A stretch of DNA of 64,000 bases from Allobaileyella intestinalis (GCF_009695865.1 NZ_VUNB01000004.1:248001-312000), one strand, 5' to 3'. Positions 1 to 8,429 are shown, counted from the stretch's first letter. A program made the numbers and translations. The notes: generated by a model from the sequence alone, not told the origin.

Positions 1-429
1 ATATGCAGCAGCCATAGCTTTTTCAATTCCGCCGATATCCTTTGTCCTGCTGTCGTTAAAGGAAGTGCCGAAGCTGGTCACAAGGATTTCATTCTGACCT
101 ATGCCATCCTGGTTCAGAGGATTGTCCAGAGAGGCATCTCCTGTGTCTCTGCCGAAATAGTCAGGATCTGCGTTTTCTCCCTTAACAAGCTTCTTCTGTT
201 TGTCTGTCAGCTTGTCCCAGGCTTCTTTGGCGTCCTTGCACTGCTGATCCGTCTTTGAAGTTCTGTCCTTAACATAGATGGCGTCAATTTTCCTGGCTAC
301 TGAATCAGCAGCTTTCTGATCCTCGGTTTTCTTGTCAGAAGAACCGCAGGAAGTCAATGAAACTCCAATGGTGAACACCATTGCAATGGTCAGGATAATT
401 GAAAAAAGCTTTTTTCTTCTGCGATGCAT
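1..429 (-). CDS. Exported CbiK-like cobaltochelatase lipoprotein (3' end cut by window)
   Basis: The first 143 residues are visible; the gene continues past the left edge. It starts at ATG 429 behind a GGAGG site. Residues 1-32 form a lipoprotein signal: Arg/Lys-rich start, hydrophobic core and lipobox LTSC. A charged linker of about 75 residues follows, then the motif LVTSFGTSFNDSR near residue 120, which matches the start of the CbiK sirohydrochlorin cobaltochelatase fold and resembles ISFGTSCRESR of the cytosolic CbiK encoded at 25.0-25.8 kb. Periplasmic CbiK forms are known in Desulfovibrio; a membrane-anchored one outside a Gram-positive cell suggests tetrapyrrole or metal handling at the surface (inference). 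A cobalamin riboswitch and terminator precede it, so high B12 should silence it. The catalytic His residues lie outside the window. Confidence 0.8.
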   Translation of the reverse strand, partial: MHRRRKKLFSIILTIAMVFTIGVSLTSCGSSDKKTEDQKAADSVARKIDAIYVKDRTSKTDQQCKDAKEAWDKLTDKQKKLVKGENADPDYFGRDTGDASLDNPLNQDGIGQNEILVTSFGTSFNDSRTKDIGGIEKAMAAAY

Positions 430-440
430 ATTAACCTCCA

Positions 441-480
441 ATACAAAAAACAGTCCCCAGGTCAGACCTGCGGACTGTTA
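441..480 (-). terminator. Riboswitch-controlled intrinsic terminator
   Basis: On the minus strand a GC-rich hairpin (arms roughly 471-479 and 449-457, extended inward by CAGGT/ACCTG) is followed by a T-run at 443-450. It lies between the cobalamin aptamer and the lipoprotein RBS, so it is the likely off-switch of the riboswitch. Confidence 0.8.
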
Positions 481-621
481 ATGAACATAGAATATCATGG
501 CTTTCCCGGAATTTTTGCACAGAAAAAATTCCCTGCAATCTTTGCAATCTTCAAAAAACGGGAAAAGCCAATCCACCCTGTTCCGGTGTCCGCAGAACTG
601 AGAGGCTGTGCCCTTGCACTA

Positions 622-780
622 AAGAACAGATAAGTATTCTGGCTTATTGCAGTGGAAAGAATTCCCCAGATCCCCTCCTTCCCGGTTTGTAAATAACCAG
701 TGGACTAACGGGGATTTTCTGCAAAATACAGCAACGGCCTTGCGCAGGATTCTAACCTGCTTCCATAATCTGTTCTCTGC
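622..780 (-). promoter_or_regulatory. Cobalamin riboswitch
   Basis: Reading the minus strand, a P1 helix closes 768-775 with 624-631. Inside are the core AATCCTGCGC followed by CCGTTGCTGTA (about 727-752), a CCACTG box (698-703), a GGGAAGG box (about 672-683), a second CCACTG (650-655) and the B12-box-like AAGCCAGAATAC (634-645). These match the order of conserved blocks in the cobalamin riboswitch family. It is followed by an intrinsic terminator and then the exported CbiK-like gene, so control is probably by transcription attenuation. Confidence 0.88.
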
Positions 781-790
781 TTTACACTCA

Positions 791-819
791 ATACTAACCT
801 TTTGTTAGTTTTCAGTCAA
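791..819 (-). promoter_or_regulatory. Sigma-A-type promoter for the riboswitch transcript
   Basis: Minus strand: -35 TTGACT at 814-819, 17-base spacer, -10 TAGTAT at 791-796. The predicted start near 784 is just upstream of the aptamer P1 helix, so the lipoprotein is transcribed separately from the importer genes. Confidence 0.65.
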
Positions 820-838
820 TTTCTAACTGAATCGTCGC

Positions 839-1966
839 CTATAGAAATTTCTTATTTATGTCTGCCGGATCTATTTCTTCAATTCCTTCTTTTCTTGCCA
901 GCTCCGCCAGATCTCTGTTTCTTGAATTTATTTCACCGTATTCATCGAGGCAATTCACGAAGGAGCTACAAGTTCTCATAATTTTTACAGCCTGGGAAAA
1001 AGAGGTGTCCCCAATGGAACAGAAGGGCCTTTCCGTAACTATGCTGGCTGCCAGATCTCGCCCAGCAAGCTCATCCACATCCCCTTTGTGAAGAACTCCC
1101 GCAGCAAAAGGAACGCCTTTTTTCTGAAGTTCCCGAAAAACCGGTACGCCCTTTCCTCCTCCAGCAATTACAAAGACTTGCGGCGGTCCTGCATTTTTCT
1201 TTAATTCCACACTTCCAAAAATTGGATTGTATGAACCGGTATCAAGATCATACAGGTCTGTGATTTTTTCTTTCCTGAAAATCTCCCATGCAGTTCCCCA
1301 GTCAGTAATATAATCTCCTTTTACACAAACTATCTCGTCTGAAATCCTTTCAGCAAGATCCAGCTCGTGAAGGGACATGATTATGGTGATGTTTTTTTCT
1401 CTGGCCAGTAACCTCAGTATATTAAGAAGCTCCAGTTTATACTTCACATCCAGAAATGAAGTAGGCTCATCAAGAACCAGTAGTTCCGGCTCCTGAGCTA
1501 TGGCCCTGGCAAACATTATTCTCTGTTTCTGACCATCACTGATTCTCATAAAATCCCTGTCAGCCAGGTCCAAGGTATTAGTGATGGTCATGGCCTTTCG
1601 AACTACTCTGTGGTCCTCTTCTGAAAGTATTCCAAGTCTTCCAGTGTAAGGATATCTGCCGGTTTCCACCACTTCCCTGCAAGTCATCATGTCTGTGGTC
1701 ATGCGCTGAGTCAGCATAACAGAAACCTGACGGGAAAAGCCGTTCATGTCTATTGAAGAAGTTTTTTTTCCGTCTAAATATACGAAGCCTTCCAGTTCAG
1801 GAATCTGGCGGGTGATGGTTTTAAGTATAGTGGACTTGCCTGCGCCGTTAGGACCTATCAAAGTCATAATATGACCCTTGGGCAGCCGGAGATTAATATC
1901 TTTTATCAGAGGATTTCCATCATATCCTACAGACAGGCTTTTTACATCGAAGTAATATTCCATCAT
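839..1966 (-). CDS. ABC importer ATP-binding protein, BtuD/FepC type, with C-terminal extension
   Basis: Energises a metal-chelate or corrinoid importer from the cytoplasmic side. The start chosen is ATG 1966, which overlaps the permease TGA as ATGA and sits 9 bases after GGAGG. Walker A GPNGAGKST, a signature of the form ISDGQKQR (SDGQ instead of SGGQ) and Walker B LLVLDEP are clear. The protein has 375 residues, about 110 more than usual: after residue 255 comes an extra domain opening with VFVIAGGGKG that I cannot assign. Third gene of a substrate-binding protein/permease/ATPase operon next to a cobalamin cluster; corrinoid uptake is likely from context, but siderophore or heme cannot be excluded. 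Confidence 0.88.
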   Translation of the reverse strand: MMEYYFDVKSLSVGYDGNPLIKDINLRLPKGHIMTLIGPNGAGKSTILKTITRQIPELEGFVYLDGKKTSSIDMNGFSRQVSVMLTQRMTTDMMTCREVVETGRYPYTGRLGILSEEDHRVVRKAMTITNTLDLADRDFMRISDGQKQRIMFARAIAQEPELLVLDEPTSFLDVKYKLELLNILRLLAREKNITIIMSLHELDLAERISDEIVCVKGDYITDWGTAWEIFRKEKITDLYDLDTGSYNPIFGSVELKKNAGPPQVFVIAGGGKGVPVFRELQKKGVPFAAGVLHKGDVDELAGRDLAASIVTERPFCSIGDTSFSQAVKIMRTCSSFVNCLDEYGEINSRNRDLAELARKEGIEEIDPADINKKFL

Positions 1967-3030
1967 CTGTTTCTCTGCCTCCTGATCATCACCCATATTA
2001 CAACAGGTGCTCCGAATATTGCTGTTACTGAACTGATGGAAAGCTCCAGTGGAGAAGCCAGGGTTCTTGCCAGCAGGTCACAAAGCAGGCAGAAATCTCC
2101 GCCGCAAAGGAAACATCCCGGAATGACTACGATTGGCCTGGAAGTACCGAACAGAGATCTTACTATATGGGGCACAGCAACACCCACAAAGGAAACCGGC
2201 CCTGCAAATGCCGTGACAACCGCAGACAGGAAACTTGAGATCAGCACAAGTTCTACTCTGAAAACCTTGATATTAACACCCATACTCCGGGCATAAGCCT
2301 CTCCCAGCTGGTATGCGCCTATGGGTTTGGATAGCAGGAATGCAGCTGCTGAAGCCAGAATAACAGATATTGCAATGATTTTGTCACTGTCCCAGCTCAT
2401 GCCTGAAAAGCTTCCAAGGGACCAGTTTCTTAGATTTACTATGCTGGCGTCATCGGCAAAAGTTACCATGAAATCAGTAATTGCTGAACAGATATATCCG
2501 ATCATGACTCCGCCTACAATCAGCATTGCCTGACTTTTCACTTTTCTGGAAATCCCAAGAACCAGCATCATAGCCATCATTGAACCGGCAAAAGCACTGA
2601 TGATCATTGTCCCCGGCATCATAGATGAACCTGCAGCAGTGATCCCGATCATGACAACAGAGACCACCATTTTTGCACCTGAAGATATTCCAAGGACGTA
2701 TGGACCTGCAATGGGGTTTGCAAAGAAGGTCTGGAGGAGAAAGCCTGAAATGGAAAGGCCTCCTCCCAGGAAAAGCACTGCAACCAGCCGGGGAAGCCTG
2801 ATTTTCCACAAGGCTGCCGCTGCCATTTCACTGTCAGAAAATTCCGGATGAGTCAGCCCCCTTATCATTTCCTTAAGACTCAGGTCTATGGTTCCTATGC
2901 AGGTATTAAGAACTACAAGAATGATCAATGCAAGGACCAGGGCCCCATAAGCCGCTGTAACTCTGGCTGCCAGCCTTTTCCTGTTATATCCGTTGTTGTT
3001 ATGGTATTTATCAGCAATCGATTCTGTCAT
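1963..3030 (-). CDS. ABC importer permease, BtuC/FecCD family
   Basis: Membrane subunit of a metal-chelate importer: 355 residues, many hydrophobic helices, normal for FecCD permeases. Recognisable blocks are LRLPRLVAVLFLGGGLSISG near residues 65-90 and FAGPVSFVGVAVPHIVR in the C-terminal half, the region contacting the ATPase. A cytoplasmic N-terminal tail of about 20 residues precedes the first helix. It starts 28 bases after the binding-protein stop and overlaps the ATPase start by 4 bases, so the three are co-translated. Substrate is inferred as cobamide or a corrinoid precursor from the neighbouring riboswitch and biosynthesis genes. Confidence 0.88.
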   Translation of the reverse strand: MTESIADKYHNNNGYNRKRLAARVTAAYGALVLALIILVVLNTCIGTIDLSLKEMIRGLTHPEFSDSEMAAAALWKIRLPRLVAVLFLGGGLSISGFLLQTFFANPIAGPYVLGISSGAKMVVSVVMIGITAAGSSMMPGTMIISAFAGSMMAMMLVLGISRKVKSQAMLIVGGVMIGYICSAITDFMVTFADDASIVNLRNWSLGSFSGMSWDSDKIIAISVILASAAAFLLSKPIGAYQLGEAYARSMGVNIKVFRVELVLISSFLSAVVTAFAGPVSFVGVAVPHIVRSLFGTSRPIVVIPGCFLCGGDFCLLCDLLARTLASPLELSISSVTAIFGAPVVIWVMIRRQRNR

Positions 3031-3058
3031 AATTTCCCGTAAAGATTATTGTAAAAAA

Positions 3059-4216
3059 TTAACTCACTTTCCTGAAGTATTGAAGAGTCTCGCCGGTTCC
3101 AGCTCTGCCCGTAAATATCAGGTTCATTTCCTTTATCATCTGAGGAGCGCTGGTAGCCTGCTGATACATATTCTCTCCTGTGCTCCAAAGGTTTCCGTTT
3201 TTCACTGCCTTAAAATCCTTCATCGCCGGATTTATGGCAAGGAGCTGATTGGTTGATGTGATCTCTCCATCAATGGTTCCGTTGTAAATGAGAATGTCAG
3301 CGTTTTTTGCTTCCTTGTAGAATTCTTCCATGTCTATTGTAACAGTAGCCCTGGAATCATTTGGATCTCCAATACTTGAAAATACATATTTTCCACCGGC
3401 CATACTGATCATCTTCGTAACATAGTCACCGCTTTTGCGGACCATGACCTGACCTGAAGGAAGTATGGTAAAGAAGGCCACTGTTTTTCCTGTGTCCCTG
3501 GAATGTATTTTATCCACTATCTTCTTCTGTTCATTGAAGAATTTTTCAGCCTGATCCTCTTTGTTCAGCATTGCACCGTAAACCTTGATCCATTCCAGTC
3601 TACCCAGGGGATGGTTCTCCATGCTGGAAAGGTCTGTAAACACCGGAATGCCGAATTCCTCTATCTTCTTTTTTACATCTGGATCATGGTTAATCATGGT
3701 GTTTTCAATTGCGATTTCACAATTGCCTCCCATGAGCATTTCGTAATCAGGGTTGTTATATTTCCCGGCAAATTTGATTTTTCCCTGATCCATAGCTGCT
3801 GCCGCAGAAGGAATGGACCACTGGCTTCGCTCTGCGCCGGAGAACTTGATTTTATCTATGCTGTCAAGACTGTCGAAAAGGCACATGGATGCTGAAGCTG
3901 CCAGGTAAATATTGTCCAGAGGCTGCTGGATAATGGTGATTTTCTCATCTATGTCCTTTGGAGCTTTTTTCCCTTCTGGCACCAGGAGATACCTGCTTCC
4001 GTCCTTTAATCTTATAAGCTTGTATCCTCCCTTGTAATAGTCTACGGCAAACTCCTTAGCATATGAGACTTTCATGGATTTTTCGGCCTTCCATCCGTTG
4101 CCAAGACCATCTTCATTTTTTTCGGCATTTTTTCCGCATCCGGTAAACAAAATTACCATCAAGGTTGTGATGGACAGGATGAGTAAAAGAGCCTTTAATC
4201 TTCGTTTCATTTTCAT
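3059..4216 (-). CDS. ABC importer substrate-binding lipoprotein, BtuF/FecB type
   Basis: Captures the ligand outside the membrane for the permease/ATPase downstream. Residues 1-27 are a lipoprotein signal with lipobox LFTGC. The rest (385 residues) is a type III periplasmic-binding fold: an N-terminal lobe with GAERSQWSIP, a long linker helix around NKEDQAEKFFNEQKKIVDKI, and a C-terminal lobe containing ADILIYNGT. FecB-type proteins bind vitamin B12, heme or siderophores. The RBS is weak. It follows a secreted repeat protein gene by 34 bases, forming one transcription unit that begins upstream of 5051. Confidence 0.85.
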   Translation of the reverse strand: MKMKRRLKALLLILSITTLMVILFTGCGKNAEKNEDGLGNGWKAEKSMKVSYAKEFAVDYYKGGYKLIRLKDGSRYLLVPEGKKAPKDIDEKITIIQQPLDNIYLAASASMCLFDSLDSIDKIKFSGAERSQWSIPSAAAAMDQGKIKFAGKYNNPDYEMLMGGNCEIAIENTMINHDPDVKKKIEEFGIPVFTDLSSMENHPLGRLEWIKVYGAMLNKEDQAEKFFNEQKKIVDKIHSRDTGKTVAFFTILPSGQVMVRKSGDYVTKMISMAGGKYVFSSIGDPNDSRATVTIDMEEFYKEAKNADILIYNGTIDGEITSTNQLLAINPAMKDFKAVKNGNLWSTGENMYQQATSAPQMIKEMNLIFTGRAGTGETLQYFRKVS

Positions 4217-4250
4217 TTATAACTTCTGCAATTCCTTCCTCTGTCTATTT

Positions 4251-5051
4251 TTATCTTTTTTCAGCTTTTGTCATAGTTGATTTATCCAGCCTGATAGTAT
4301 AGTCAATCAGATGAGGCGTACTCATGGCAGTTGTAAGTCCTTGAATGTGAATATCTGTATCTGGAACCACCGGAATATTCATTCTGGAGTTACCCTTCTT
4401 GTTCAGTTTCTTGAATTTCAGACTGCCTATCTGAATATACTGATAATACTCACTGCTCCAGATTATCTTTGCAGTAAGCCTTCCGTCTTTTGCAGTTATC
4501 ACTGCCGGGGACTTAATATGAGCTCTTCCAGAACCGCCAGTTAAAGTGATCTTTCCAGTATATTTGCCGTTTTGTATATCCCCTGTAACCAGATCCTTTC
4601 TGTGGATACCAGAAGGAATAAACCGGACCTTGCAGTCTTGCCACTTGCCCTTTTTATATACGGCCATATCGTATTTATAATTCAGCCCTTCTACAGGAAC
4701 TGTAAATTCTCCTTCACTTCCGCTGATGGCATTAGCCTGGTCATCAGCTGCCTTATAGGAATTTCCGAAATAAATCTGTGATACAGAGTGGTCTTTAAGT
4801 TTAAAGCTTACGGTAATATTATGCTGGTCTACGGTGATTCTGCTCTTTATCTTGCCTGAAAACGGGCCATTTCCCTTTATTCTCCCCGAGTATGTTCCGT
4901 CATTTATCTGCCAGCCCAGCAGCACACTGCTGTTTCCGTCTGTCTTTGACGTTCCATTTACATTTACAGCAGCTGAGGCCGAAAGAAGTAATATGACCAA
5001 TACAAAAATAAGTATTCTCTTGATTCTGTTGTGGTAGTATTCCGAAGTCAT
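4251..5051 (-). CDS. Secreted protein with two beta-domain repeats (NEAT-like), corrin-linked
   Basis: 266 residues with an N-terminal signal segment (hydrophobic run ILIFVLVILLLSASAAVNV, residues 13-31) and no clear C-terminal anchor. Two repeats of about 100 residues follow. The second has GKYTGKITLTGGSGRAHIKSP, then IIWSSEYYQYIQIG and a ...IPV... strand; the same pattern recurs in the 380-residue protein at 23.9-25.0 kb. The length and strand pattern recall NEAT (heme-binding) domains, and an SxxxY-like stretch is present, but the match is weak. It is first in the operon with the ABC importer, so a surface tetrapyrrole or corrinoid receptor is a reasonable inference. Start fixed by GGAAGGAG 9 bases before ATG 5051. 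Confidence 0.6.
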   Translation of the reverse strand: MTSEYYHNRIKRILIFVLVILLLSASAAVNVNGTSKTDGNSSVLLGWQINDGTYSGRIKGNGPFSGKIKSRITVDQHNITVSFKLKDHSVSQIYFGNSYKAADDQANAISGSEGEFTVPVEGLNYKYDMAVYKKGKWQDCKVRFIPSGIHRKDLVTGDIQNGKYTGKITLTGGSGRAHIKSPAVITAKDGRLTAKIIWSSEYYQYIQIGSLKFKKLNKKGNSRMNIPVVPDTDIHIQGLTTAMSTPHLIDYTIRLDKSTMTKAEKR

Positions 5052-5109
5052 GGATAAAATCTCCTTCCAATGGCAAAGCCAACTAATGGCAAAGGAAAAT
5101 CAATGGTTT

Positions 5110-5235
5110 TTTCAAAACTCAAAACAAAACCGGCAGGACCTGACTGCCAACGCAATGCAGAAGATCCGTGCCGGCTTCCATCCATTTAATCATACTGAGA
5201 TGGTACCACCGTATTCCGTGAAATGTCAATGAACA
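5110..5235 (-). promoter_or_regulatory. Structured 5' leader with terminator, possible cobalamin-responsive element
   Basis: Minus-strand leader of the importer operon. It contains a terminator-like hairpin (arms 5165-5174 and 5130-5138, CCGGCA/TGCCGG plus GGA/TCC) followed by a T-rich tract at 5121-5129. Inside the loop is AGTCAGGTCCTGCC (about 5133-5147), which resembles a B12 box short by two bases. A GGTGGTACC block lies at 5201-5209. The canonical CCACTG and GGGAAGG boxes are absent, so the class is uncertain; regulation by attenuation is well supported, the ligand is not. The rest of the gap to 5360 shows nothing else clear. Confidence 0.45.
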
Positions 5236-5241
5236 GCCTTT

Positions 5242-5269
5242 AGTATAGATCCTGTCTATACAGCTGCAA
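5242..5269 (-). promoter_or_regulatory. Promoter of the importer operon
   Basis: Minus strand: -35 TTGCAG at 5264-5269, 16-base spacer, -10 TATACT at 5242-5247. The predicted start near 5235 leads straight into the structured leader. Confidence 0.5.
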
Positions 5270-5359
5270 GAAAGTATTTGCTAATCTTTCCTTTAAAATA
5301 CCAGTCATTTACGTTACTCTTATATAGTTAAAATACTACAGAATTAATCGGGAGCCTGA

Positions 5360-6505
5360 ATGGAAATATTGAAAAACGTAGGAGGAAAGATGCTGCGCTG
5401 CGGATATACCACCGGCAGCTGCGCCACTGCTGCCACAAAGGCAGCCCTCGCCATGCTGCTTAGCGGTGATAGAATATCTGAAGTACTTATACATACGCCA
5501 GCCGGCATCGATGTTACAGCTGAAATACTGAACACAACAGTAAAACCCGGCAGTGTTAAATGCGCCGTCAGAAAAGATTCCGGAGACGACCCTGACGCCA
5601 CAAGAGATATGCTCGTATATTCAGAAGTTACCCTGTGTAATGAGGGAGTCCATATTAAAGGGGGCGAAGGAATAGGGAAAGTGACAAAACCGGGACTTGA
5701 CCAGCCTGTAGGGGAATACGCAATTAACTCCACTCCCCGGCAGATGATCAATCAGGTTGTACAAGAAGTATCAGAGAAATTTCACTATACCGGGGGAGTT
5801 ACTGTAGAACTTTCCATTCCCGGTGGAGAAATGGTGGCATTGAAAACCTTCAACCCGAGGATGGGCATTGTTGGCGGTTTGTCCGTCATAGGAACCAGCG
5901 GAATTGTGGAGCCTATGAGCAACAAAGCTCTAGAAGGAACTGTTGCGGCCCTCATAAAACAGCTGGCCGCCAAAGGATGTAAAAGTATCCTCCTTACCCC
6001 AGGCAACTACGGTAAAGATTTTGCATCAGAGGATCTTGGCCTGGACATGTCATACAATATAAACTGTTCAAACTTCATAGGTGAATCCCTTGACACCTGC
6101 GTAGAACAAGGTTTTGATCAGATACTTATAGTAGGCCACATCGGTAAAATGGTAAAGCTTGGAATCGGTTCCACTAATACCCATTCAGCCATGGGAGACG
6201 GGCGAATTGAGTGCCTGATCAGGTGTGCCCTTCAAGGAGGAGCTTCCCTTGACACTCTAAAGAGAATCGACCAGGTAACTACTACAGACGGGGCCCTGGA
6301 AATACTAAGAGAGGAAGGCATCTGTGAGAATACCATGGATATTCTTGGTGAAAAAATCATGGATACTCTCAGGCGGAGGGTTCCGGAAAATGTTGAAATC
6401 GGTTACATTTGCTTCACCAAGGCTGAGGGTTACCGGGGAATACTGTGCAGAAGCGAAAACGCCTTTTCCCTGATTCCTTGCCGTACTCCCGGCAAAACTG
6501 AATAA
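5360..6505 (+). CDS. cbiD: Cobalt-precorrin-5B (C1)-methyltransferase CbiD
   Basis: Methylates C1 of the corrin ring in the anaerobic cobalamin pathway, using S-adenosylmethionine in the cytosol. The protein has 381 residues, normal for CbiD, with the family hallmark LRCGYTTGSCATAATKAAL at residues 11-29 and later GGEGIGKVTKPGL and IVGHIGKMVKLGIG. Start 5360 has GGGAG five bases upstream; an alternative ATG at 5390 has a strong AGGAGG. First gene of the 16-gene plus-strand cob operon ending at 19979. No riboswitch is visible in front of it on this strand. Confidence 0.95.
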   Translation: MEILKNVGGKMLRCGYTTGSCATAATKAALAMLLSGDRISEVLIHTPAGIDVTAEILNTTVKPGSVKCAVRKDSGDDPDATRDMLVYSEVTLCNEGVHIKGGEGIGKVTKPGLDQPVGEYAINSTPRQMINQVVQEVSEKFHYTGGVTVELSIPGGEMVALKTFNPRMGIVGGLSVIGTSGIVEPMSNKALEGTVAALIKQLAAKGCKSILLTPGNYGKDFASEDLGLDMSYNINCSNFIGESLDTCVEQGFDQILIVGHIGKMVKLGIGSTNTHSAMGDGRIECLIRCALQGGASLDTLKRIDQVTTTDGALEILREEGICENTMDILGEKIMDTLRRRVPENVEIGYICFTKAEGYRGILCRSENAFSLIPCRTPGKTE

Positions 6506-6558
6506 GAATAAACGACTATAAAATACAACAACAACTTCAATAATACAGGAGGACAAAA

Positions 6559-7356
6559 ATGGTACATATTGTGGGAGCAGGCTGCGGTGCTGCAGACCTG
6601 ATAACAGTCAGAGGTGCCCGGCTGCTGGAAAAAGCTGATGTAATAATCTACGCCGGCTCCCTGGTTAATCCCCGGCTGCTGGACTACGCCTCCAGAGACT
6701 GCCTCATTTATAACAGCGCAAAAATGACTTTGGATCAGGTAATAGATGTAATCAGAGATGCTGATTCAAAGGGACTGGATATAGTCCGCCTTCACACTGG
6801 AGATCCCTGTCTCTACGGGGCTATAAGAGAGCAGATGGACAGACTTGATCACCTTGGTATTCCCTATGAAAACTGCCCCGGGGTGTCCAGTTTCAGCGGT
6901 GCAGCTGCTGCCCTTCAGGCGGAATACACACTTCCCGGCATCAGTCAGAGTGTTGTAATAACCAGGATGGCCGGAAGAACTCCTGTTCCGGAAAGAGAGA
7001 GCATACGCTCTTTCGCCAGCCACCAGGCCACCATGGTTATTTTTCTAAGCACAGGAATGACTGAAGCAGTCCAGAATGAGCTTCTTGAGGGAGGATATGA
7101 TGAAGACACACCTGCTGCCATAGTTTACAAGGCAACCTGGCCCGATCAGAAAGTGGTCAGATGCACCTGCGGCACTCTCCACAAGGCAGCAGAGGAAAAC
7201 GGCCTCCAGAACCTGGCTCTCATAACAGTGGGGAACTTTCTTGGTGATGACTACCAGCTTTCAAAGCTCTATGACCCTTCTTTTACAACGGGTTTTCGAA
7301 AAGCATCGGAACTATCCTCTGAAGAAAAAGATCCGGAAGCAGGAGCAAAGCAATGA
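6559..7356 (+). CDS. cbiF: Cobalt-precorrin-4 (C11)-methyltransferase CbiF
   Basis: Transfers a methyl group to C11 of cobalt-precorrin-4. 265 residues of the tetrapyrrole-methylase fold: N-terminal GAGCGAADLITVRGARLLE, the LHTGDPCLYGAIREQ loop near residue 80 and the PGVSSFSGAAAAL segment near 115, all typical of CobM/CbiF. AGGAGG precedes ATG 6559. Its stop overlaps the cbiG start (ATGA), so the two are translationally coupled. A 30-residue acidic tail follows the catalytic domain. Confidence 0.95.
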   Translation: MVHIVGAGCGAADLITVRGARLLEKADVIIYAGSLVNPRLLDYASRDCLIYNSAKMTLDQVIDVIRDADSKGLDIVRLHTGDPCLYGAIREQMDRLDHLGIPYENCPGVSSFSGAAAALQAEYTLPGISQSVVITRMAGRTPVPERESIRSFASHQATMVIFLSTGMTEAVQNELLEGGYDEDTPAAIVYKATWPDQKVVRCTCGTLHKAAEENGLQNLALITVGNFLGDDYQLSKLYDPSFTTGFRKASELSSEEKDPEAGAKQ

Positions 7357-8429
7357 ATATCTCCATTATTTCCTTCAGCGCCAGAGGATATGAACTATCA
7401 GAAAACCTGGCCCATACCCTTTCCAATACTAATGGAAAAGCTAAATACCACGTAACCTGGGAAAGATGCCGCCCCGGAAAGCTTCACAACTGGACATGTG
7501 AGAACTTTTCCAGAGATGCCCTGATTTTTATAGGATCCTGCGGTATTGCCGTAAGAGCAATCGCCCCTTTCGTAAAAAGCAAGGTTTCAGATCCGGCAGT
7601 AATCGTCATGGACGAAAGGGGAAAATACTGCATTTCCCTTCTCTCCGGTCACATAGGAGGAGCCAACCGCCTTGTCCGCATTCTGGCTGAACTCACAGGA
7701 GCAGAACCTGTAATCACCACGGCCACAGACCTGAACAACCTTTTTTCTGTAGATGAATGGGCATCTTCTCAGGGAATGAAGATCATAAATCCCGGAAATA
7801 TAGTGAAAACTGCTGACAAGATTCTGAATGGCGAAACCATATTCTTGAAATCCCTGGTACCTGTAGGCGGCCCTGTTCCTCCTAATGTGGAATATTATTA
7901 CAGCAAGCCCTTTTCTCCCGATTATATGGAAAAAAATGATGAGGCGAAGGGATCAGTAAAGGAGGATCCGGATGTGCTGGTTTCCTGGAAGACCTGCCCT
8001 GGGAAAGACATTCTCCATATTGTTCCCCCTGTTCTGGTAATGGGTGTAGGATGCCGGAAGGGAACCAGCGAAATGAAAATCCAGGAGGCGTTTTACAAGG
8101 CTTGCATAAAAGAAAACATCCAGCCCGAATCTCTTTCCATGGTCTGTTCCATAGATTTGAAGAAAAACGAGGCTGGGTTGATAAACTTTTGCTCCAGTCA
8201 CGGGCTGACTCTTACTTGTTATTCCAGCCAGGATCTTAGCAAGGTTCATGGCAACTTCCCTTCTTCAAAATTCGTATCTGAAACAACTGGAGTTGATAAT
8301 GTATGCCAGCGTAGTGCGGCTTTGGCCTGCGGAAGCAGCCACAGCATAATCATGGAAAAAACTGTTATTGATGGCATAACCCTGTCATTTGGAATAAAGC
8401 CAATGGAATTCAGCTTTGATTACCAATAA
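7353..8429 (+). CDS. cbiG: Cobalt-precorrin-5A hydrolase CbiG
   Basis: Opens the delta-lactone ring of cobalt-precorrin-5A and releases acetaldehyde. 358 residues: an N-terminal domain with IFIGSCGIAVRAIAP and LLSGHIGGANRLVR, a variable middle, and a C-terminal CbiG/CobE domain beginning at VMGVGCRKGTS (near residue 230). Overlaps cbiF by 4 bases and is followed 40 bases later by the chosen start of cbiH, matching the order of pathway use. Confidence 0.94.
   Translation: MNISIISFSARGYELSENLAHTLSNTNGKAKYHVTWERCRPGKLHNWTCENFSRDALIFIGSCGIAVRAIAPFVKSKVSDPAVIVMDERGKYCISLLSGHIGGANRLVRILAELTGAEPVITTATDLNNLFSVDEWASSQGMKIINPGNIVKTADKILNGETIFLKSLVPVGGPVPPNVEYYYSKPFSPDYMEKNDEAKGSVKEDPDVLVSWKTCPGKDILHIVPPVLVMGVGCRKGTSEMKIQEAFYKACIKENIQPESLSMVCSIDLKKNEAGLINFCSSHGLTLTCYSSQDLSKVHGNFPSSKFVSETTGVDNVCQRSAALACGSSHSIIMEKTVIDGITLSFGIKPMEFSFDYQ

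Noticed and set aside
1871-2296. Plus-strand open frame of 141 codons inside the ABC importer genes
   Set aside because: It is antisense to the permease and ATPase, has no RBS and no recognisable protein features.
5201-5209. GGTGGTACC in the importer leader resembling a T-box
   Set aside because: No stem I, specifier or following CCGCG pairing strand was found, and an amino-acid-responsive switch does not suit the operon.
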